A DNA stretch of 64,000 nucleotides from NCBI RefSeq assembly GCF_020520425.1, contig NC_079489.1, positions 19,492,001 through 19,556,000 of the forward strand. The letters run 5' to 3'. This document shows positions 22,083 through 33,943 of the stretch, in pieces. How positions within the stretch are numbered: the stretch's first letter is position 1; every line of letters starts with the position of its first letter. The DNA comes from Spinacia oleracea (Eukaryota > Streptophyta > Magnoliopsida > Caryophyllales > Amaranthaceae). Made by a program: the position numbers and the translations under genes. The notes beneath the pieces were generated by a model. It ran no database searches. It was given only the letters and a program-made list of their open reading frames with translations, and was not told where the DNA came from.

Positions 22083-23966
22083 TAAGTTTTTTTTAAGTGG
22101 TAAAAGGTAAAGATAAGATTTTGAACTCTCATATATTATACGTTTGTCAAGACACTAGCTACAAATCTGACAAGCTTCCTACAAAAAATAATTAACATAT
22201 TTCATAATTTTTTTGCGTAAAACCTTCTAATTACTTAGGGTAATAATCGATTATAATATGAAACTACATTATATCCCGTACACACACAGATATTCTCAAA
22301 TTATTATTTGATCGGTCATGTTGTTTACTCCGTATAAAATATTTCTCCCCCTAAAGCTAATGTATGATTTATAAATCTTGAACGTACATACTAATTCAAT
22401 CATCTAATATGAAATTTGAGAAACAATTTCAATTATTTTTTCGTTTAATTTTTATATTATTTGTTTCTTTATTTTTTTATCATTTGGTGGGTAATATATT
22501 TTACATTATAATCCACTGAATGCAATTTCTAATAACCAATACTCTGTATAGAAAATATTATAATATTTGAACTTGTACTATCAAATCAATTATTATAATA
22601 CTATCAACTGTTTAAAATTTTGTGTCATATAATAAATACGCATATGTATAAAAACGTTAGCTCTTGATTTAACATATTTAACAAGCTAAGGTTGTCTCAA
22701 ACATATTTTAGGCTCCATGTTAAATAAAAAAAATGAGCCCCTTGGCCCTATACTTTTTTCTGACTTAGCCTATACTTTTTATTTTAATTCAAAAATAATT
22801 TTTTTTCACGTTTTCATTATTGTAACATTTTTACACGAATCCGAAATAATCATTTATTCCCTCAAATAGAGTATTATTGAAGTCTTAACTATTTCTAATA
22901 TCATAAAGATGATTAAGTTTCCTTATTATGTTTGCAACAACAAAAATATTTTTTATATGTTAATATACAAGATTTAGTTAATATTTACTCTGTAGCGTAT
23001 ATATAAAATTTCGTGCAAAATTAACATTTTGATATGTAGATTGTGCATCACACTTGATGATGGACGAGTTAGGATTTTAGATAAGGCTGACAACAAAGAT
23101 AAACGTGAATGATTGACTAATATTGACTAATAAATATAGATTTGGTGATGGTGAACCGGTATAAGGATAACATGTACCCACCTTGGTTATGCATGTGGCG
23201 AGTTTACATTTCTTGGATTTATACCACTCACCCAATCCTAATTATGCATGTCACTTTTAAATATTTTATCAATATTATACCTAATACAACTAATTTTAAT
23301 AATGAAGTTATGTCAATATATTCAAAAGTTAGGTAAAGGCAAAATGACTTATTTACAAAATACAGTGATGTCACTATGTCAGGTTGTCCTCAGAGCTGGA
23401 TTTTTGGGAAATCCTTCGCACATCCTCTCCAATTGGTGGGGGGGGGGGGGATTGGAGGAAATTTTAGTGGGTGATGGGGTTAAAAATGTATCCATCACGA
23501 GTAACGGGGCGAGAACGGATTTTAGATTATACTCACCCGCATCGCTTATCTTTCATCTAATTGAGTATGAATATATCAACAATTTTTTTTTACTACTAAC
23601 GTACATATTATAATGTTTATTTATTCATTGAATCTAATCAGACAACTGGATTATCGAAGACGCCAAAACATAGTTTTACAATTTAAAACTCTTTTACCAA
23701 AACAAAAAATGTTGATCTAGGAGTGAGTTTACATAGGTGGGTGATGGAGCGTGCATGGATTTTATTTTGTACCCAACCTCTCGAGACGGGGATTGGGAGG
23801 GTGGGTAGGCGTTAAGTGATCGAATAATGAGGTAAATGAGGGAAGTATTAAGTGTGTACGACAACCGAAAGGAAAGGTGGATGAGATAACTTAGTGCTTG
23901 ACAGAGGGTGATGACTTAATGATTGATAGAGGATGAAAATAATTTTGTCCATGTACCATTATTTGT
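22083..23966. other. No gene seen (Helitron interior)
   Basis: AT-rich filler. A G-run at 23438-23450 and GGTGGGTGATGG-type stretches (23430-23530, 23735-23815) recall the interior of the hAT element at 62479-63099 but without its ends. Confidence 0.4.
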
Positions 23967-23974
23967 TTAAATTT

Positions 23975-24593
23975 TTTTTAATAAATAAGACACTGAATTG
24001 ATCAATAACAAATTTATCCGTGAATGTTTTAATTAGGAGAATACCTGTAAAAAATATTTTAATGATAATTGTCTACCAGATTTTCATACTACCTCCGTCC
24101 CAGATTAGTTGTCACACTTACCTTTGCACAAAGTTTTAGGTGATAAGTGAGTTGTTTGGTTATCAATTGTTATTTTATTGAAAAAGTAGATGTGATAGGA
24201 GTTAGTGGGGTATTTTTTTTAATTGAACGAGAGAGGGTGTGGGGACCAAAAAAAAAATAGTGGGAAGAGAGAGACAATATAATAATTGTGGGGTCATTCC
24301 TAATTTAGAAGTGTAACAACTAATCTGGGACGGACGAAAAAGGAAAGTGTAACAAGTAATCTGGGACAGAGGGAGTATAAATTTATATTTAGATTACAAA
24401 TCGTGCATTGCACAGGTACTATAATAGTTTCACCTAATAAATAAGACACTGAATTAGCAATAGCAAGTTTATCCATAGTTAATTTTAATTTGGAGAGTAT
24501 CTATAAGCTTTATTTTGATGAAAATTGTCTACCATATTTCATGTAATTTTACATTTATATTATAAACCGTGCATCGCACGGGTACTATACTAG
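23975..24593 (+). repeat. Tandemly duplicated Helitron 3' end
   Basis: Block B (24433-24593) starts ACCTAATAAATAAGACACTG and ends in the hairpin and CTAG. Block A (23975-24426) has the same AATAAATAAGACACTGAATT start, the same ATTGTCTACCA segment, and a similar but weaker end (GTGCATTGCAC, ACTATAATAG). Block A is split by the Stowaway. Confidence 0.75.
24089..24375. mobile_element. Stowaway MITE inserted in a Helitron 3' end copy
   Basis: Ends CTACCTCCGTCCCAGATTAG and CTAATCTGGGACAGAGGGAG; TA flanks. Reverse orientation relative to 15779-16063. Confidence 0.9.
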
Positions 24594-24699
24594 TTGTTTA
24601 CCTAATACAAAGTACAACTTAAAAATGCTAAAACACCAAGGTTTTTTGATACTATTATACCAACTAATTACTGTGTACATAATGATAGAAAACTGTAAG

Positions 24700-25406
24700 T
24701 GTTTATGCCAAAATTCGTATGGGGGCGACTTTCGGCTAGGATCGACACTAACTAAGCAAAGAATTAATAACACAAATAAAGAGACACGACACAGAGAAGT
24801 GTTGACGCGGAAAACCCAGGAATAAGGTAAAAAACCGCGGATAGCTATGAGGCCATCAATCCACTAAGTATTCTATATGATTGTTTATGCTTTTTTCTAA
24901 GAATCAATACTGAAAATCTAAAATATAACAATGAATGCTAAAACACTTGATAGCTTAAGAGTTTGAGTGCTTGAGTTAACGTATATCCTCCATTATGCTG
25001 TTCCTTATGCTTTTATATGCCAAATGCCAACGGCCCTATTGGTTGGGAAAATCCCTGGAAGATAGGGATCTCTCCTTGGCCGTTGCTCACGTCTCCTTCC
25101 CATCTTCAACAAACTCCGCAGTCTTCGGTCAAAGCTTGGATTTTTTCCTATCTTATGACGGCGTGGCCTATGTTGGGCTTCTGGGCTTGGATCTTGACCT
25201 ATCTTCACTTACTTGCTCGAGCGTTGTTCTTCCCTTGTCGTTGGTGCCTTGTCGCTGGTCTTATGTCGCCTAAGCCTTGTCGTCTGTCGCCTTACTTGAC
25301 AGGTCCACTTGACGCGACGTTACCTGCGACACGATGATACCTGGATGGCACGACAATATCAGACGTCAAAGCAGTTATGTCGTTAGTTCAATAAAGTGGG
25401 ATAACA
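24700..25406 (-). repeat. 3' LTR of the retrotransposon
   Basis: On the element strand it starts TGTTATCCCACTTTATTG and ends GGCATAAACA. It differs from the 5' LTR only at 24918, 25170 and 25243. Confidence 0.95.
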
Positions 25407-25421
25407 GTTTGCCCCCAATTG
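25407..25421 (-). other. Polypurine tract
   Basis: CAATTGGGGGCAAAC directly before the 3' LTR on the element strand. Confidence 0.8.
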
Positions 25422-25709
25422 TGAGTTTGCGGAGTGTATACAAAGCAAAAGAGACAATTCAAATTTCAAAAAGTAAACCGTCTACAACCGTCCAGTTCGT
25501 GGGGCGGAACCGTTCCGATTCTCGAAGTAATAAATGCCAACTTTTGCGACATGCGATAAAGCTTTTTAGGGATTTTCGAAGAAAGTTTCCAGATCTGAAA
25601 ACAAGAGAGAGAAAATAAGGGAGGAATTGCTTTCGTTGCTTCGAGTTAGCCACACCCAGGTAAAATTTCGATTATTTCCTTCGATTTTCTTATAGATTTT
25701 AGTAGAGCG

Positions 25710-27977
25710 ATGGCTAAAACTAAACCGACCGTGGTTAAAGATAAGGACGATGCTGGGGCTAGTCGGGTCAAGTCACTCAACCCGATCTATTCTACTGTTG
25801 AGGATCCAGTGGCTTTCATAAATCTCGCCGGTCTGCCGCCTTCGGCCGAAGTAAGGATTCCCGGTCAAGAGGATGAGGCCAAGGATTGCCCGGAGGGTTA
25901 TGTGGTTATGTACGAGTACCCTTTTACTCTGGGGTTTTTGTTTCCTTTTACGCCTCTGGCTAGATCTTTTGTCGAGGTGTTTCATTTAAGCCCTGGCCAA
26001 TTGATGCCCCAGATCTGGCGTATTTTTACTGTAGTGCATAGGGTTACTTCGGGTTGGCGAACACCGTTTAACTTGGCTGATCTGATGCATGCTTATGATT
26101 TATCTTTGAAGGAGTGTAGTCGGTATACCTTGGTGACGAAGGAAAAGAGGAAGAATTTGTGTATCGGGTTAGCTGTGAATGATAGAGGTTGGCAAAATCA
26201 TTTTGTTTATGTGAATAAGGCGTCTCTGGGAGAAGTAGGAAATTTCTTAGTGGAAGGGTGGACGACGGAAGGTATTTTATGTTCCTGTACTTTTGATTTC
26301 TGATGTTTTACTGAACGTTGTCTTACTTGGCTTTGTCTTGCAGTTGTTGATACGTCGTTAGCTGGTTTGAACTCTGATTCTCATGATAAGTGTTTGAGGT
26401 TTCTGGGTTGTTCTGTCGTGGAGAGATCGTTCAGCCGTGACGGAGGTCGCTTGGGAAGTCAAGAGGGGAGTCAAGCTGGTGACGTTGACGAGGAGGAGAC
26501 TGAAGACGAGACGGTTTGCTTAGTTCGTCGTCGACGGAAGTTGGACTTACGCGAGGAAGTTGTTGCGAATTCGTCGTCTGCATCAGAGGAAGAGGTTGAT
26601 ATGGCTGACACATCAGGTATTTTTGGTTTAATTTCTTATTTGCCTGGTTTATCTGTGGAGTGTGTTTTTGATGGTTTCCCTCTTTGTTTGTTGAAGAACA
26701 TACGCTGTCGTCTAAGCCTGTGTCGAGGATGTCGCAGAGCAAGATGATGGAACGAGCGAGGAAGCGGTTGAGGTCGAACAGTGCCGCTGGTGGGCAGGGT
26801 TCGTCGGCCATGACGGGTGGTCAGGCGATGCCTCTTGTGCCTCGTTATTCTAAGATAGGTGCGTCGCCTGAGACGCCCGTTGTTATAGGGGGTGAAGGTT
26901 TTTATCCTCTATCGTCGTCGTCGCCACCGAGGCCGTTTCAGGTGTCATCGACTGCTGTTGCTGCGACTAGGCCCCCTGCTGCGTCGGCCAAGAAGCGTCC
27001 TGCTGACGAAAGTTTTGTCGAGGATACTGTCGTCACTCTGCCCCCGAACTTCTTGGGCGACGGCGAAGGTGTCGTTGTTTGGCCTTATGCAGACCGGTTG
27101 ATATTGCCTTCGACGTATCAGCGTTATCACGAGGTCGTGCCTCTTTCTGTCGCGTCGGACGCTGCTGAACTAAGCCTGCGGGTAAGTGTATTTCTGTTAT
27201 TTTATTCAGCTCATGGTATTTGTGAGCGCGTCGTGTGTCGCTTTTGTGACATGTTTTTCTTTACAGGCGTCACAGGCTGCTTTGGCCGTGCGTAGGCAGT
27301 GCTCCTTGTTGTGCGACGAGCTTACTTTCTCGAAGAACCAAGTGGCTATGGTGAAGAAAGCGGCGGCTTCTTGGGAAGGTAAGTGGGTGGCTTCCGAGAA
27401 GAAGTTGGTTGACCTTGCTGCGGTGGTTAAGTCAAAAGATGAACAACTAAAGGGCAAGGACGACCAGATTGCTGACGCGTCGAAGGAGTTGGAAAGGGTA
27501 AAGGGGGAGTTGGCGTCGACCGTGGAAGAAATGCAAGGGTTAAGGATTTTATACGACGCTTTGCAGGAGGAGTTTAAGGATTGCGAGGCTTTGGCTGTGT
27601 GGAGGACGAGGGTGCAGATGATGTTCTCGTGTTTGAAGGGGGAGATCAGCCTCTGGCCATGCCAAAAAGAGGTGGATGACTATCTTGCTAATGGTGGTAC
27701 CCTTGAGGAGTTGTCGGTGCCGGTGGTGGACGCGGATGAGTTGGCGATGGAAGCCGACACTGCTGGTACCAACGGAGCTGATGCCGACGTCGCTCCTCTG
27801 GTCGAGGACGTTTCTTCCGTGGATCGAGAGGGGGAAGTGCCCATGGAGCAAGGCGAGGGAGATGTTTCCGTCGTCGCCCCTCCAGAGGTGGCTTTGGCAG
27901 ACGCGACGGTCAACGTTGACATGCCCCCGATACTGGATCAAGTTGTCTCAACCCCCCTTCCAGACGAACATATGTGA
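25710..27977 (+). CDS. Antisense gene of the retrotransposon (aORF), four exons, 676 residues, intact
   Basis: Opposite in strand to gag-pol, between integrase and the 3' LTR. Exons: 25710-26271, 26344-26616, 26697-27181, 27267-27977; all introns are GT-AG and short (72, 80, 85 bp). The coding sum is 2031 nt with no internal stop. Residues ~1-190 form a globular domain (DPVAFINLAGLPPSAEVRIP, FTPLARSFVEVFHLSPGQLM, RRIFTVVH-like segment, GWRTPFNLADLMHAYDL) reminiscent of the Pfam 'putative gypsy type transposon' domain (PF04195; from memory). The middle is Arg- and acid-rich (EEETEDETVCLVRRRRKLDL) with Ser/Pro-rich linkers. Residues ~440-530 predict a coiled coil (KSKDEQLKGKDDQIADASKE). The acidic C-terminus ends PLPDEHM. 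Antisense extra ORFs are known in Tat-lineage elements; function is unknown. Start chosen as the first ATG, 304 bp from the LTR. Confidence 0.8.
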
Positions 27978-28538
27978 TGGCTGGTTGATGTTTATGTAAT
28001 AGTTAGTGGTATGGATATTTTATTTTCTGTTTTCGTATTTTGGATGTTTTTACTCGTCGTCGATGGCGGCGGCGAGGTGTTTGGATATTTTGTGTGTTTG
28101 TGCTTTCGCTTGGTAATGTGAAAGTCGTGGCCTTTGGGGTCGCGCGTTGTGTGTTGTGTATGATAAGTTTGTTTTTCTTTTCCTTAGTCGTTTGTTCCTT
28201 ATGGTTATCCCGTCGCGTTTTGATGTCTTAGTTTCGTGTAGTAGATGCTTTGCAAGTAATAAGTATTGAATCGACTGATGTGTAAAATCATACCTGCGCT
28301 GTTTGTTCGTTGTCTCTCGCGATCTCGTTCTGAGTCGTACGTTGTTGCTTATGGATATCATTCGTCGTGCGTCTTGCACTCTGCAAAAGAAAACATGGGT
28401 CTCTAGGAGGATTGGCCGTTGGGGATGCCAACGGCCCTCCGATGCTTAAGTCAGTAATGGTTTTTAAACGAAAATAAAACGATAAAGAAAAATAAAGACG
28501 ACGATACGATGACTGATAAAATTGGTTACGACGAGATT
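27978..28538. other. Spacer between aORF stop and pol stop
   Basis: Convergent 3' ends of the two retroelement genes. T-rich on the plus strand near 28020-28060 and 28160-28190, which suits a plant poly(A) region for the aORF, but no clear AATAAA. Confidence 0.4.
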
Positions 28539-31500
28539 TCAAAAATGGTAGAGTTTAAGATGTGTAGCATTCCAGCTTCGGGGGACCGACTTGCCATCTT
28601 TGGTAATGAGTCTGTATGCCCCCTTTCCGACGATTTTATCGATCAAGTACGGTCCTTCCCAAGCTGGCGCAAATTTACCTGCGTTTAATTCTTTCGTATT
28701 TTGAAATACTTTGCGCAGCACCCAGTCTCCTTCTTTGAACATTTTCACTTTGACATTTTTGTTGAAGCATTTTGCCACGATCTGTTGTTGCGACGCCATT
28801 CTTATCAACGCTGCTTCCCTGAGATCTTCTGTGTTGTCGAGGTTTTCACTGAGTTCTACGTCGTTTTGCTCCGGCGTCATAAGTCCATATCGTGCACTGG
28901 GCAACGTCACTTCAGGGGGTAGTACTGCCTTGCACCCGTAAACGAGTGAGAAGGGAGTCTGTCCCGTCGCCGTCCTAGGAATCGTCCTGTTGGCCCATAG
29001 GATGGATGGCAGTTCTTCTGCCCATCGCCCCTTCTTGTCGTCCAGCCGCTTTTTCAGCGACGCGATGATCGTTTTGTTGCTGGATTCCGCCTGTCCGTTT
29101 GCTTGGGGGTATCTAGGCGTCGACGTCTTTAGCTCGATGTTCCATGTTTTGCAGAAAGCCCTTGTCTTGTCGCTGATGAATTGTGATCCGTTGTCGCAGA
29201 TGATTTCTGACGGTATTCCGAACCTGCATATTATGTTAGTCCATATGAACGAGCATACCTCTTTGTCCCTTACTTGTTGGAATGCGCCTGCTTCTATCCA
29301 CTTGGAAAAATAGTCTGTTAGGGCTAACATGAAGACCTTTTGTCCTGGGGCGACGGGCAATTTGCCAACGATGTCCATCCCCCATTTCATGAAAGGCCAC
29401 GGAGTTAGAGTTGGATGCAAGAATTCAGATGGTTTATGTGTCATACCTGCGTGTCGTTGGCACTTGTCGCACTTGGATACGTACCTCATGGCGTCCTTAA
29501 GCATTGCTGGCCAATAGTATCCATTTCTTTTGATTCTGGTTGATAAGCTTCGTCCTCCTTCGTGTCCTCCGCATTCTCCTTCGTGGTATTGTTTCAGTAA
29601 TATTTCCCATTCGATTTCTTCGGCACATCGCATCAACATTCCGTTTGCTGATCGCTTAAATAGTACGTCCTGCAAAATAACATATCGTGAAGCTTTGAAA
29701 AGTATCTTTCTGGCTTCTAGCTTGTCGTCGGGTAGAGTTTCGTGCTTTAGGTAATCGAAGATGGGTTTGGTCCAACTGTCTGTGTTTACGGTTAATAGGA
29801 CGAGGCTGGCGTCTTGTGGTATGTCTTTTTCGATGGCGGGTGACAGTAGGTGTACTAGAGGTATGGTCGAGAATGGTGATTTTCTGAGTGCGGATCCTAG
29901 GTTGGCAAGGGCGTCGGCTTGCGTGTTTAGGTCTCTTGGTACTTGTTTGATGGAGAAGGGTTTAAATTTGGTGGTTAACTTTTTCGCTTTCTCGAGATAT
30001 AAGGTCATTTTTAGGTCTTTAGCTTCATAGTCGTCGTTAATCTGGTTGACGATTAGTTGTGAATCGCTGAAGATGTTGAGTCCGCTTGCCCCTAATTCCA
30101 TAGCTAATGTCATTCCAGCGATTAGCGCCTCGTACTCTGCTTCGTTGTTAGTTGCCTTGAAATCGCAGCAGATTGCCTGTGCTATCATGTCCCCTTGTGG
30201 TGACTTTAGTACGACGCCTAAACCTGCACCACGAAAGTTAGATGAGCCGTCGACGAAGAGTGTCCATATTCCTTCTATGTTGTTGATGAGTTTGACTTCG
30301 TCGTCTGCTATCCTCTCTAAGTCGGGGCTGAAGTCTGCCACAAAATCTGCTAGGGCCTGCGATTTTACAGCCGTTCTTGGTTGATACTTGATGTCGAAGC
30401 TTCCTAGTGCCATTGTCCACTTCTCCATTCGACCTGTCAGTTCTGGCCTACGCATCACAGACTTGATTGGATAGTTAGTCATCACCACTATTTGGTGAGT
30501 TTCAAAATAATGCCTTAGTTTTTTGGCTGCGGTAACGAGTGCTAAAATGAGTTTTTCGAGGGAGGAATACCTGGTTTCTGCTTCCAGTAGTGACTTACTG
30601 ATGTAATAAATGGGTAGTTGTTGTGCTTCGTCTTCTCGAGCTAGGACCGCACTGACTGCTGCCGAGCTGACGGCTAAGTAGAGTTGTAGGACTTCTCCTT
30701 CTTTTGGCTTGGACAGGAGGGGTGGCGACATCATGTATTTTTTGAGGTTTTGCAGGGCTGTTTCGTGGTCGTCGGACCAGTTAAGCCCCTTGTTTTTGCG
30801 CAAGACGTCGTAAAATAATCGACACTTGTCCGACGATCGCGATATAAAACGGTTTAGTGCTGCCACTCTTCCTGTCAAGCGTTGTACCTCTTTTATGTTC
30901 CTGGGGGATTGAATGTTGATTATCGCGCGCACTTGGTCGGGGCTGGCCTCGATTCCTCGTTGGGTGACGATGTAACCTAAGAACTTTCCTGCGGACACTC
31001 CGAAAGAACATTTAGTTGGGTTAAGTTTCATACCGTACTTTTTCAATACGTCGAAGGATTGTCGTAGGTGTTCCACGTGATCGTCAGCCTTCCTCGATTT
31101 TACTAGCATGTCGTCAATGTATACCTCCATTGTGTCTCCGAGTTGGTCTTTAAACATCTTGTTGACTAATCTTTGGTATGTCGCACCTGCATTTTTAAGA
31201 CCAAAAGGCATGACTTTATAACAATAAATTCCTCTATCCGTTACAAAAGATGTTTTTTCCTGGTCGTCTGGGTGCATAAGGATTTGGTTGTATCCTGAAT
31301 AGGCGTCCATGAATGTGAGCAGCTCGTGTCCGGCTGTGGCGTCGACCAGGGCGTCGATGTGCGGCAGTGGGAATGGATCCTTGGGGCAAGCTTTGTTGAT
31401 ATCTGTGAAGTCGATGCAGACTCTCCATTTTCCGTTCTTTTTACTGACGACGACGACGTTCGCCAACCAATCTGGATATTTAACTTCCCTGATCTTCCCT

Positions 31501-31826
31501 GAATCTATCAATTTTTGGACTTCTTCGTCTATGATTTTATTCCTTTCGGGTGCGAACTTACGTCGTTTCTGTTTTACCGGTCTGAAGTTGGGATCGACGT
31601 TGAGCTTGTGGGTGATGACGTCTGGGCTGATTCCTGTCATGTCCTCGTGCGACCAAGCGAAGCAGTCCGAGTTTTCTCTTAGGAACGACACTATCTGACT
31701 TTTGATGTTGTCAGGCAGTGAGGCTCCGATCCTTACGACTTGGTCTGGCTTTGTCTGGTCCAGGACTATCTCGTCGATTTGTTGGTCGTCGGGGTCGTCC
31801 GATGTCGACCCTGGCTGTAATTGCTA
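28539..31826 (-). pseudogene. Retrotransposon pol: reverse transcriptase, two RNase H domains, integrase
   Basis: Open from just after the second stop to 28539 in the protease frame. First Met at 31691; 1050 codons from there. RT motifs: WRVCIDFTDINKACPKD, FMDAYSGYNQI, MPFGLKNAGATYQRL and YIDDMLVKS near residue 190. The gypsy RNase H follows (YYISKSLLEAETRYSSLEKL, TNYPIKSVM). Then a second, plant-type RNase H (LFVDGSSNFRGAGLGVVL, NNEAEYEALIAGM, IFSDSQLIVNQI, QADALANL). The integrase has an HHCC finger (HEGECGGH...CDKCQRH), a DDE core (GMDIVGKLP, CDNGSQFIS, QANGQAESSNK) and a GPY/F-type WEGPYLI. The catalytic residues look intact, so only the stops and frameshift upstream prevent a normal polyprotein. 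Confidence 0.95.
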
Positions 31827-31970
31827 GATGGACGACTTGGATGGTTTCAGTGCCGTCTCATAACATTTCTTCGCATCTCTTTGTTGTCCTTTGATTTCCA
31901 TGACCCCCCATTTGGTTGGAAACTTGATTGATTGGTGGTATGTTGATGGCACTGCCTTCATTTTGTGGAT

Positions 31971-32880
31971 CTATGGTCGTCCTAGGATGACGTTGTATGC
32001 TGATGGACAATCGACGACGTTGAACTTGGTCATCATGTTGACGCCTTCTGCGTATGTAGGCAGCAATATCTCTCCTACTGTCCGTAGTGCCTCTCCACTG
32101 AATCCTACCAGAACTGTTGATCTCCTTACAATATTTTTCTCTTCTAATCCCATTTCCTGTAGTGCTTCCAAGAACAGTACGTTGGCTGAGCTTCCGTTGT
32201 CGACCAGTATCCTTTTTATCAAAGCGTTCCCTATTGGGAGCGATATTACCAACCCGTCGTGATGTTCCCGCTGTGTATCTACAGAATCTGAGTCGTCGAA
32301 AGTGATAGCCATTGCGGTCAGGGACTTGTGCAGTGTGACCTCTTCTTCGGTTTGCCCCTCTTCCACGGTTTCAGGTTCTCCCCTGTTAATTTTTTTAGCT
32401 GCAGAAGAGGTTAGTCCACAAATATCTGAACCACCGGAAATAACGTTTACCACTTTATTGAACGGTGGTGGGTCTGGTCGCTCGCTGCTTATTGTTGGGC
32501 CGGGCAGGGTGTTTTGCTCTTTGGAGAACGTTTCTTTTCCCTTGTCGCTCAACAGCTCTTTTAGATGCCCCCGTTTCAGGAGGTATGCGACCTCCTTTTT
32601 GAGGGAGATGCACTCCTCGGTTGTGTGGCCGTTGTCGCGGTGGAAGTCGCACCATTTGCTCATGTTCTTCATGGAGTCTGGTCTGTCGCTCTTCCGGGGC
32701 CATCTGACTGTTCCACCTACATTTTGAAGGGCGTTCACCACACCTCCGATGTCGACGTTGAAGCCGTAGTCGGAGATGTTAGGGTGTTCGACCCGCTCAT
32801 TCCTGTAAACATTGTTAGTATCATAATACTGATTGACACTTTGTACCTGGTTTTGCCGAAACGTATGGTTGGTGTCGCCA
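31971..32880 (-). pseudogene. Gag zinc knuckle and aspartic protease region of the polyprotein
   Basis: Continues gag in the shifted frame. CDFHRDNGHTTEEC is the gag-type knuckle seen in Tat elements. ILVDNGSSANVLFLEALQEM is the retropepsin active site; Tat/Athila elements use DNGSS in place of the usual D(S/T)G. Reading ends at ILGRP followed by TAG (31971-31973), where a Trp is expected before IHKMKAVPSTYHQSIKFPT. A second TAG lies at 31824-31826. Beyond it the same frame is open into the reverse transcriptase. Confidence 0.9.
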
Positions 32881-33885
32881 GTTGTTGTTCCTCGGGGTGT
32901 ACGATCTTCTGTCGCTGTTGCCCCCTGTCGACCGTTGAGATGCTGTTCGGATGACCTCGTCGTCTTCGATTCGCATCTGGGCGGTGGCCCTTGATCGCAC
33001 CTCTTCGAAAGTTGCACAGGGGTATTTGGTTATTTCCCGGTATAACTCCGAATTGGGGATGAGGCCTCTTTTGAACGCCTCAATAGCAGTCCTGACATCG
33101 CAATTTTTTATACCAATTTTTTCACAATTAAAACGGTTAAAATAATCGCGTACCGACTCGGTTGGCCCTTGAACCAACCGATAGAGATCACTGGTTTGTT
33201 TCTCCAACTGGCGACTGCTGGCGAACTGTTGGTAGAAGGCGTTGATGAGTTCGGACAAACAGGAGATGGATCCGGGAGGGACGTTCGTGAGCCATTCCAA
33301 AGCTGCTCCATCAAGGGTGCCGCCGAAAGATTTGCACATGACAGGCTCCACTAGGTCGTATGGGATCCCGATCTGCCACATGCGCTGCTTGTAGAAGTTG
33401 ACGTGCCTGTAGGGGTCGGATGTCCCGTCGTACAGGGTAGTCCAGGTAGGGAGTCGGAGCGTGTGCGGAACTGTCACTCTAGCGATCGCTTCACAGAACG
33501 GCGACGCTGCGTACCCGTCGGTTGGCTCGGTCTCCACTGGCGTAGGTGCTCCGGAAAACTTGGTCATCAACTTCATCAGGCGAGAGTAGTGCTTCGTCAT
33601 GCGTGCGTCCATCTTGTTCAGGCGCTGGGTCACCGGATCGGGAGCTTCTCCGTCTTCTTCCTCACGGGTTTCCTCCTCATCGGTCATATCTTCGAAGTCA
33701 TCGGGCATCTCGAACGTCAGCTTTTTTGGCTTCCCACCTTTGTAGCGGGACTGGTGCTTGTTGCTTTTCACGGATTCGAGCTCTTTCTGGAGGGTTTCAT
33801 TGGATGCCCTCTCTTGGGATAGCTCGGCTTGGGCTTTCTCGTAAGCCGCTTTCATCTCTGCGATCGTCATCTCTCCAGTAGTCAT
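32821..33885 (-). pseudogene. Retrotransposon gag, ended early by a frameshift
   Basis: 354 codons from ATG at 33885, 41 nt inside the primer-binding site. An N-terminal coiled-coil-like region (KAAYEKAQAELSQERASNET) and an acidic linker (EEETREEEDGEAPD) precede the gag domain (TLYDGTSDPYRHVNFYKQRM, ALEWLTNVPPGSI, YFNRFNCEKIGI). Around 32840-32870 reading in this frame ends at CQSVL*, while the neighbouring frame continues with QNQVQSVNQYYDTNN. A one-base indel is the likely cause; no clear slippery site is visible. Confidence 0.9.
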
Positions 33886-33921
33886 GGTGAAAGGAGTGAT
33901 TTTGTGTAAAACCTAGTTAAT

Positions 33922-33940
33922 GTCCCCACAGACGGCGCCA
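33922..33940 (-). other. Primer-binding site
   Basis: TGGCGCCGTCTGTGGGGAC on the element strand, 3 nt inside the 5' LTR. TGGCGCCG is a common start of plant Ty3/gypsy primer-binding sites. Confidence 0.85.
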
Positions 33941-33943
33941 AAC

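Larger units (their letters stand above)
20729..24593 (+). mobile_element. Helitron, non-autonomous, with nested MITEs
   Basis: The 5' end TCTATATAATATACTAAAAG follows an A. The 3' end is a perfect hairpin (CCGTGC-ATC-GCACGG, 24567-24581), then GTACTATACTAG before a T. This fits Helitron ends (TC...CTRR inserted between A and T). The interior has no Rep/helicase gene. It contains a foldback MULE and two Stowaways. Pairing of these two ends is inferred, because Helitrons leave no TSD. Confidence 0.7.

Noticed and set aside
25005-25337. Open frames within the LTR (repeated at 34249-34488)
   Set aside because: LTR sequence; overlapping frames on both strands with no known product.
32840-32960. 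Programmed ribosomal frameshift between gag and protease
   Set aside because: No slippery heptamer or obvious downstream stem at the switch; with two further stops in the linker, mutation is simpler.
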